Assembly: GCA_963922205.1 (NCBI GenBank)
Contig: CAWUHX010000038.1
Location: 558,001-622,000 of the forward strand
Direction: 5' to 3'
From: Romanomermis culicivorax
Lineage: Eukaryota; Nematoda; Enoplea; Mermithida; Mermithidae
Length of the DNA: 64,000 nt
Below the pieces are notes generated by a model. That model saw only the letters and a list, made by a program, of their open reading frames with translations. It did not search any database and was not told where the DNA came from. Position 1 is the stretch's first letter, and each line of letters begins with the position of its first letter. The position numbers were made by a program, and so were the translations under genes. Positions 46,601 to 55,600 of this stretch are shown here, in pieces.

Positions 46601-49600
46601 GGTACACCTTGAATACATCTTGACGATTAAAACCAAATCTCTGCATGAGTTTCGTATCAGACAATACTAAGGGATTCCGTATATCTCGAAAAACTCCTTG
46701 CCGCTTAATTGTCCTCTGATATTCAACACCCAAATTTCGAAAAAGCCACCACTTCAATGAAAAATTTTGGTCTAAATACATTTAGTCCGCTAGGGAAGCA
46801 GTCTAAATTTTTGGTCTAAAAGTCGACCGATATAGATCGACTTTTAGACTTTAGACTCTTTATTAATACCTTTCTCGATTTCGGTCTATAGACAGGTCTA
46901 TAGGCTTTAGCTTTTTTTATGAATACGGCCCCAGGTGACCCGTCCTGGCTGACCCCCAGCAGAATTTCTGTGCTGTGCGTGTATGGACAAGTTTATAATT
47001 TTTCTACTACCCAAAACATAAACGAGAAATATTTCAAAGCTCATTTTTCTACATCAGGAATTACTTTTGAGAAATTGATCGAATTAGGCATTGTGTGCTA
47101 CAAAAACAAATGCAAAAATTATTTCGAAAACCTGAGTCAACGTGCGACAGGGTTAAGACTGAAAAAAATCGTCAGAGTTTCAAAGGAAAATCATCCGAGA
47201 CATTGTAATTTATTACAATCTTTTTCGGAATTTCTTAATGTTTTGCTTTGCTTTATCTTTAAAGATAAGTTTAGGAATTTTAAGTCGTTCAAAATATTCA
47301 ACTCGAAGTTAAAGCAGATTAGTTAATCGGCGCTTAACTTGGCCTTACGCATACAAGCTGAAGTTGAGCGGTGTTGAAATAATTTTTAGCAAGAATTGAC
47401 ACTTTGTCAAAGTAGATATGTGGAGTAGTTTTCGACGCTGGAAACAAATCTGACATTTATTTCGCATGAAACTTTAAATTTGAAGTGCTAAGGTAAACAG
47501 AAAATCAGAATTTTATTTAGAATTTTTTTGTAATTTTTGGTGCATTTTCTTTCCTTGCGTACCTATTGTTGTGTGAATAACTATAGCTTAATGAATTTTT
47601 GTTCAGTAGGGATCAGATGAATCAGCAATAGTTAACACCAAAATTCATCGGCTCTGTGTTTAGTGTTTGCCTTGGACGGATCAGTAAAGTTTTTTTGCGA
47701 TATTTTATTTCGAATAATAATATACAGAAAACATAAAATACTTGGTACACACGAAAAAAGAAAAACAAGAAACATCATATTCGTATAGTCTATTTTTCTT
47801 GGAATGCTTCTAAAAAATTTAAGTGGAAAGCAAGCAGTATTCCAGATTTTCACGAATTGCTTATAAACAATATATCATATAGGACAGGAAATTTGTGAGC
47901 AAACTGACCTAACCTTTAACAATGTTTCAAATGAAAAATTTTACAGTAAGAGCTCCCTGTAAACTATTTTGACGACAGTGCTGATTTCTGTCACTTTTCC
48001 ATTTGGATGCATTTTATAAAAAACAGACTATAGTACTGCCTAGCCTTGAAGCTATGGCGTGGAAAACGGTGAAATATTCGCTTAGCTGTTGGAAAAGTTG
48101 CATTTTTATCATTTTTCTAGAGATTCTGGAGTTTTATGTTGATGTATTAGAGCAAAAAATTAGATTCATGCAAAATTTTTTGCATAGCTGTCTCCATTCA
48201 AAGAAGCTGAATTAATACATGTCCTTTCGGATGTCTTTTGTGATTTGATTAGACCACATCATCGAAACTTTTCTTACTCTCATTTAGAGACACCCTGTTG
48301 CAAGGAAATTCATTCTGTTTTGGTCAGCGCTTCACTTGGTCATTTTAGCTTTCTTATAGCTTACTACCCCGATACCGTTTCTTGCTGTACTTAAATTGGG
48401 TTGAAATGTTAAAAAAATACGATTTGTTATGAGAAACCCTGTGAAACCTTTAGTATCCATTTTCCGTCATTTTTTTGACATAATGTGTCAATTTAATAGA
48501 AATACATACAGCAGAGGTCTTTCATGTTGCTTCGCAGGATTGATGTGTTACCATTGCCCTCTTCTGAAAAAAATTATCATTCTTTCTCCTTAAAAAATCA
48601 ACTTCAACCAGCACTAAACACATAGCCGATGAATTTTAATGTAAACTGTTGCTGGCTCATTTGACAACTACTAGACTCATGAGGCCATCGCATCCGCACA
48701 ACGATAGCCATGCAATGAAAGAAAATGCGCCAAAAATTACAAAAATCCTCAAGCCCAATTCAGAAGTGTAGTCGCCAACTGTCGCCGACAAAAATCCTAG
48801 GATTTTTCACTTCTGAATAGGGGTTTAAGCACATTGAATTCGTATTTTCATGCAAAATGAATGTCATACTCGTCCTCAGCGTCAAAAACTGCTCTACGTA
48901 TCTTTTTTAGGCACAGTTTTCCTTTAAGACGTGTCTTAAATAGCATGTGTTAGCGACTTTTAAGTTTTATGATTTTTTTACCCTTATATATTTATAGAGA
49001 ACGTGATAAAGTTAGCAGCTTTATGTATTAGGCACTCAGTGCACTACTTTCAACACTTCGCTTATCAATATTGCATAATGTGAAAAACGCACAATTTACC
49101 ATAAAATACAGTAATTCAGTTTGATCACTTGTTCAAAACTGGATGCAAAACGACAACCTTGAGTTAGATGCAGCTCGATGAAATATGAAAAACATTTGTT
49201 TTCAAATGATTAGACGATAATTTTTCAGGCGAACTACATGATTGACTTTATTGGCTACCCAGATTTTATTGTCAATGATTCAGCTCTTGAACACTATTAC
49301 GCAAATGTAAATTTATTGCAACTTTTTTCATAGATATATATTACAATCAATCACTTTTTTTCAGCTATCATTCAAGCAAAACGCATCTTTCTTAGAGTTG
49401 CATCATGCCCTTGCCCAATGGGAAGTCAGGAAAAACTATTTCGATTTATTGAAGTCATTCGACAGAAATAAATTTGATGTGAATCCAGCTATTGTGAATG
49501 CTTTCTACAGTCATCTACAAAATTCCATAAGTAAGATTATTTTTTCTGCACATAATGAAAGTAGCAGATTTCTCCAACTCATTTTCAAATGTCGTCAATT

Positions 49601-52600
49601 TGAACGAAAAATGAAATCATTTATTGTGAATCGAATATCTCAATCTTATAATAAATTTACTTTTAGTGTTCCCTGCAGCAATTTTACAGCCACCATTTTT
49701 CCATTATGATTATCCCAAGTAAGTTTTTATTGTGAATATCATTTCAAGACTTCTACATTATATTTCATTCAATACTGCTATAGTGCTTTATTTTCCTCAA
49801 CATCATAGGTGCGCGGTAGCGTCAACCTATAATATACTTGGACCCTAATTCATGTCCCCCAATCTTAGAGCCAAAACGGTAAGAGCTAGAACCTTGGGTT
49901 TTTTTGATAATTTCGGGCGGTGGGGCCTCAAGAACAAACAAAAAACGAACTTTTTAAGGTCTCCCAATTCCAGCATGTCCCACAATGAGTGTACCATATC
50001 CAAGCTTCATACTTCGGCCTAAGCATTTTGAAAGCACAGTCGCAAATAGGATTTTTCATTTCTTAAAATTTGGCCTCAATTCAAGTATACGGTGGTCCCA
50101 AGTCCGGGCAACCGCGAAATTGCGCAATTTTGTTACATAATACTTATTGTTTCAAAAAAATAATTTTTTGCAGTATGATGCACTACGATGCCAGAACTTT
50201 TTGCATTTTTTATAGATTCAGTAGTGTTATTGGGATTTTCGGGGTGCAATGGTTTTCGACCATTGGGAATTCAATGAACGCTGGCCTTACAAAAAAATAT
50301 CCTGTGTATAAAAAACGTATTTCCGCGAATTTTTGATGGAAGGGTTTTCTGCGATATTTGGGTTGATGAGTTTTTGAACACACTTTGTTTACAACGTGTT
50401 TTAACTACCGTGCAGTTTACACGTCATTTACTTGATCGGAAAGTGAGAATTCGTTGCTTCAAAATTGTTTTTTACTGGTTTTTTTATGTAAAGATGACCA
50501 AATTTAAAACTTCAATGTGCTTCAATGAGGGTTTTCATGCATGGTAAGGCCCACTAAAAAGGGGTGGACTAGTTTATTGGAAAATGCCCCGATGGAGCAG
50601 AAAAAGGAAAATATACTTGCTGGATAGTTGCCAAGCTAGAAAAAAAAGAGAAGAATAGGTTTTTGGGAACTTGGGTGAGAGTTTAAAAAATCGAGTTTTA
50701 TAATATTGGGTTTTCATTCTTCCTAATTAAAAAATTCTCCATGTCTGTGAAAAAGTATATCCTGCAGCTGAATGCATCAACGTACCTTCCAACCATACAT
50801 GTGCAGCTCCAAAATTTTGAGGAGGGTACAGAGGGTGGATCGCGGGTTTTTTACGCTTTTTTAGACAAAAACTCAATAAAGCTGACCAAACAATTTTTTT
50901 TCAACTGGAAAATTCTTTAATTTCAAAACTCTGAGGGTATGTACCCCATATCCCACTTCCCCCTCGCACATGTGTGCTTCCAACTGCATAGAAATTTTTT
51001 ATTAAATTTATTGTCCATAAAACAGAAATCAATTTTGGGGAGTAAACACGTCAATTCTAGCTCAGTTTTTGAGAGAAAAAGTTATAGCGCAAAGTCTTTT
51101 TACAACTAAATCAATTGTGCGTACCAATTCTTAACATTAAAATTATGCAGATAACGAAAAATCTGCAATTGTGTCAACCTAATATAGGGCCTATTATAGG
51201 CTTGGCTCAATCAGGCGTTCTTTAAAGGGATTTTTGTATGTTGTCCCATTTGCAGATGGTGCCCAATGACTGCAACCAGAACCATGTTGCACTAAACGGG
51301 TATAAGCTAGATAATCTCTAAGCGGACGGTTACCTCAGTTTCCGCAATTGCATTAACATGTCGATGATCTCGAGTTTAGAATTAAATCATCGTTATCAGT
51401 CCCACGCTCGATGTCGAGATTATATGCAGCTCGAGCTGTCGGGTTGCACTAGCATCTTCTCATAGTTTTTTAAAGTTTAAGCAAGTAAATATAAAAATGT
51501 CCACAATTCCCGCACTCGAGCCTAAACCTTAGTATAAGTTCATCCTAAAGTGAAGATTTTTAGTGAAACTGCAAGAAAATAATCTCGACATTGGAATCAG
51601 CTGAAACCGAGGATCAGCAATTTAATCCCGACGTTGGAATTTTCATCAGGCTGGGTTAATGCAACAAATCTCATGTTTGTCTTCTTTTACATTTTTTCTT
51701 TCTTTCTTGCTGCTTTCTCTATCTTGCTTGTTCTTTCTTGCCACTGTCATTTTTTCTTTCTTTCTTAATGCATTTCCACCTAGTTTCACTTATTCTTAAT
51801 GTCTTCATTTTTGTTGACGTTTCCTTTCTCTTCATGTTTTGTTTGTTTGAGCATTCCTTTGTTCATGTTTTTACGAAGATTTTCACACAACGATGAAAGA
51901 GTCAAGCATGTCGAACTGTACTAGAATTATAGAGTCACGGTTATTCAAAATGACAACTTGTAATGTGTTGTTTCATGAGCAAAAAAAGTAGATGACAAGA
52001 AAAACGAAAAGGAAAGAAAAGAGAGACAAAAGATGAAAATGTTAAAACATACATAAACGAAAATATTAAGAATATACCCAGAAAACGAGAGAAAAAAGAA
52101 ATACATACAAAGAAAAAAGTTAGGTAAAGAAAGAAAATATGAAGAAAGTGTTATTACATTCTCGATCACTCGTTTGGAATTTCCCAATTGGGAATTCGCT
52201 CGCTTGGGAATTCGCTCAATGGGGAATCGCTCACATGAGAATCGCTCAAATGATAATTCGCTCATTTGGCAATGTGCTCACTTGGGAATTCGGTCAATTG
52301 GGAATCGCTCCCATGGGAGTCACTCAATTGAGAATTCGCTCACTTGGGAATTCGCTCACTTGGGAATCGCTCATCTGGGAATCGCTCACTTCGGAATAGA
52401 CCATTCCCATTATTTGAATTTCATCCATTCCAAAGTTCAACCAGACAATCACTAGGCTTATTTACTCTAGTCATTGTCAGGGCAAACACACAATACTACT
52501 GTATTGACCATACATAGGCGTAAGGATTTTGACATAACCTAGATGAGTGTTTGACCCCCACCTAAACAAGGCGAACAAAACTCCATGGAATGTGAGTCGA

Positions 52601-55600
52601 CTGATCTTGTTGAGATCTATTCAAAAACGTAACTTGAAATTGTGTCTCAAATTTTGACGGTTAATTGGTGATTAAAGTCAAATGATTTGATTCACCTTGC
52701 TGCCGATTTCTGCTAGATGACTATCATCATAGTACGTACATATGACATGAGCAGATTCATTTTCAGATATGTTACCTATGGCTTGATCGGCGCGATCATG
52801 GGGCATGAAGTGACACATGGATTCGATAGTACTGGTAAAAACGATCATTATTTTTATTGTTGCTCATATATTTCTGAATGTCCTGGCTCATACAACAGCA
52901 TCATTTCTTATCTTTCTTTTCTGATCACAATCAATAAATTGAGTTATGATCACAATGCATTACAAACGAGCCTAATGGATCAGGGGAAAATACCTCATTT
53001 TAGTCTGTTTTGAAAGAGTTCCTTCAGTTGTTGTCTTCTTTATTTTGTCCTTTTCTTTCAAAACAACGGGTCCTTTGAGAACGAAAATTTGGGAGCCTGT
53101 TCATATAATCCTTAACGATTCCGTAAAAATCTAATATGTTATTTATTTTTTTATTCTATTGATCTTTTCATTTTTTACAAGCATTTTGTAAAAATAGACT
53201 TCAGATGCAGTCTGTAATATTCCAAACAAGGTTGATGTTGTCTCGAATAATTGTAATCATTTAATCGATTTTAGTCGGGATAACTTGATATAAAAATCTT
53301 CATGTGCCTCACAGATTTTTTCTTTGCAAAAGAAAAAATTCGTTTTTGAAATACTCGTAAATTATATATCCATTTCCATTTTAATTAAGCTAAAACGTGT
53401 TTGTCTTGATTAGATAGCTGATGCCTTGTCCGAATATACATTATATGTAAAAAGGCTTATATCCATATTTGATTTTTTAGGGCACCAATTCGATAAGATA
53501 GGTTCATTGAAAAATTGGTGGTCACCCTCTTCGAAGAAAAACTTTGATAAACAAATGAAATGCATAAGAAATCAATATGGGGAATACGTTGAACCATTGA
53601 CACAAGAACACGTATGTCATATGCATAGTCACAAATTTTATTTAGTCCCGTCTGATAACTCATACCATGGCCTATTTTTATACAATGCCTGTCAAATTAT
53701 AAATTGACAAAAATAAGCGCTGTCATCAAAGTCGTTAACACCGAGCGTTAACGATGAAATTTTTGCCTACAAATTTGTGAAATGTCAGTGTGCTCATAAA
53801 TTTTCAGTCCTATATGACGTATTGTCAGTTCATCAGAGAATCGTAAAGATGTCCGTAGAATAGTAATTGCTCTCTACTGCTATTATTTACAAGTATTTCA
53901 AGAAAAGCAGACTGTAGTCCAACGAACATTCAACAATTTAGCCCAATTCCAAAAAAAGGCCATGGTTAGGATGCCATTTATTTATAAAATATGAATTTGT
54001 CTTCAAAGCTCTCGCATTCCCAGAACATGCATGCAGATTGACTATGGATGAAAATTGCAATATCTAGCTTGGACTTGTCCACCATGAGATTCAGCTAGAA
54101 TTACTGCAGCTTGTTCGTACGTGTAAAAATCATGGTGATTGATTTTTTGTATCTCAATGTTTTTGTCATGCCATTCATTTTTTCAATGAGCCCGGAAGAT
54201 TATCACGTGCAAATGACTGACTGAAGCAGTTGGGAAGTATCTACTGTAAACATGATAATTATAGTCTGTTTTTCTTGAAATGCTTCCAAATAATGAAAGT
54301 GGAAAGCAAGTAGTGTTTTAGATTTTCACGATTTTCTGATAAACAGTATACCATGTAGGACTGGAAATTTATGAACATACTGAACTCAGTTTTAACAATT
54401 TTTCGAGTGAAAAATCTTTACGATAGAGCTCTATATAAACGATTTTGACGACAATACTGATTTGTGTCACTTTTTTATTTAGAAGCATTTTGTAAAAAAC
54501 AGACTGCAGTATGGCTATAGCTTCTGTGCAAATACGCGAGCTTTTCGAGTATGGGGACCTCTCCAAGCTGGCTGGTAATGAACTCCATCGATTGTCTTTT
54601 TTTCACTGAGAAACTTGGTTTTTATTCGTCTAACGAACTTTAGTTGTGTGAGAAAGAAGGTCTGATTCTTTTCATGCTAGATGTTACCACAGTCTTCAAA
54701 AAGGCTCCCCTACCTAAACTGAAATTCGTCGATAGCGACTACCTTAAAATTGCAAATTTTTCAATCGGAGTACTCTTGAAAAAGCAATTGCGTGGTCGTC
54801 AGACCCTGCTGATTATTTGTTGATATCAGTAATATTTATCTAAATTTTAAATAATTTCAGCTTGATGGGAATTTGACTGTTGGAGAGAATATCGCCGACA
54901 ATGGCGGAGTAAAAACTGCACTGTCTGTGAGCAGAACATTAGTGGTATATTTAAGATTTTCATGAAGTTGAATTTTGCAGGCGTACAAGGAACATATTGA
55001 GCGTACGGCCAAAAAAGAAAAACCACTACCCGGATTGAATCTTACGGTACATCAGGCATTTTTCGCGAGCTATGCGACGGTGAGTCTTGAAATTTCTTCC
55101 GTTATCTATCAGCACGGCCATTAAATTCCCCAAATAATTTTGTTTTTTATGCAGGGGTGGTTGTTACCCTGATTTTCTGAAAACAAAACTTTTCATGATG
55201 TCAGCAATTTGTTACTTTTTCACAATATAGGCTGAAATTCTCTGAAAATTGAACGATGAAATAGTGTTCAAACTCCAAGTTGTACGACCTCCTGGCAGTA
55301 TACGAATTTTCGCCGAATGTCGCCGACTGTCGGCGAAAATAACAAAAAAAAAATGATTCTCTCTTCTGAATTGAGCTTTGTGCGAATTGCCTATTTGTTC
55401 CATAGGGTCGCCGACTGCCGCCGGCAAAAATCCTAGGATTTTTTACTTCAGAATAGGGCTTTATTTGTAAATGTAAATTTCTGGTGATTCTGAGCTATAG
55501 CAGTTGATATTCTGATTTTTGTGAGATATTCAGCGTTTTGTGCGCTTAAAATTTTATGCTCCAAACACTGGTATGTTTTTAACACACGTTTTACACTCAT

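Larger units (their letters stand above)
45372..46931. mobile_element. Harbinger-type element with 3-bp TSD CAG
   Basis: Termini GGGCCGTATTCATAAA and ATGAATACGGCCC are inverted repeats, and CAG occurs on both sides (45369-45371 and 46932-46934). Sub-terminal words AAAGTCTA and TAGACTTTAG are repeated and inverted. It contains a Harbinger transposase N-terminal remnant and an unrelated hydrophobic frame. The catalytic DDE part is missing. Confidence 0.85.
45066..46995. mobile_element. Copy of the 11342-11768 element, split by a Harbinger insertion
   Basis: 45080-45368 matches the left and central part of 11342-11768 (CAGATTTTTATTGGCCCTCA, GCGGATTCTTGCTGACCCC). 46935-46990 matches its right end (GGCTGACCCCCAGCAGAATT, ending GTGTATGG). 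The two halves are separated exactly by the element at 45372-46931. Outer flanks were not resolved. Confidence 0.75.

Noticed and set aside
52139..52455. Two overlapping + frames with repeated NWEFA/LGIRS motifs
   Set aside because: They are translations of the 14-17 bp minisatellite; unit length changes shift the frame, so no stable protein is encoded.
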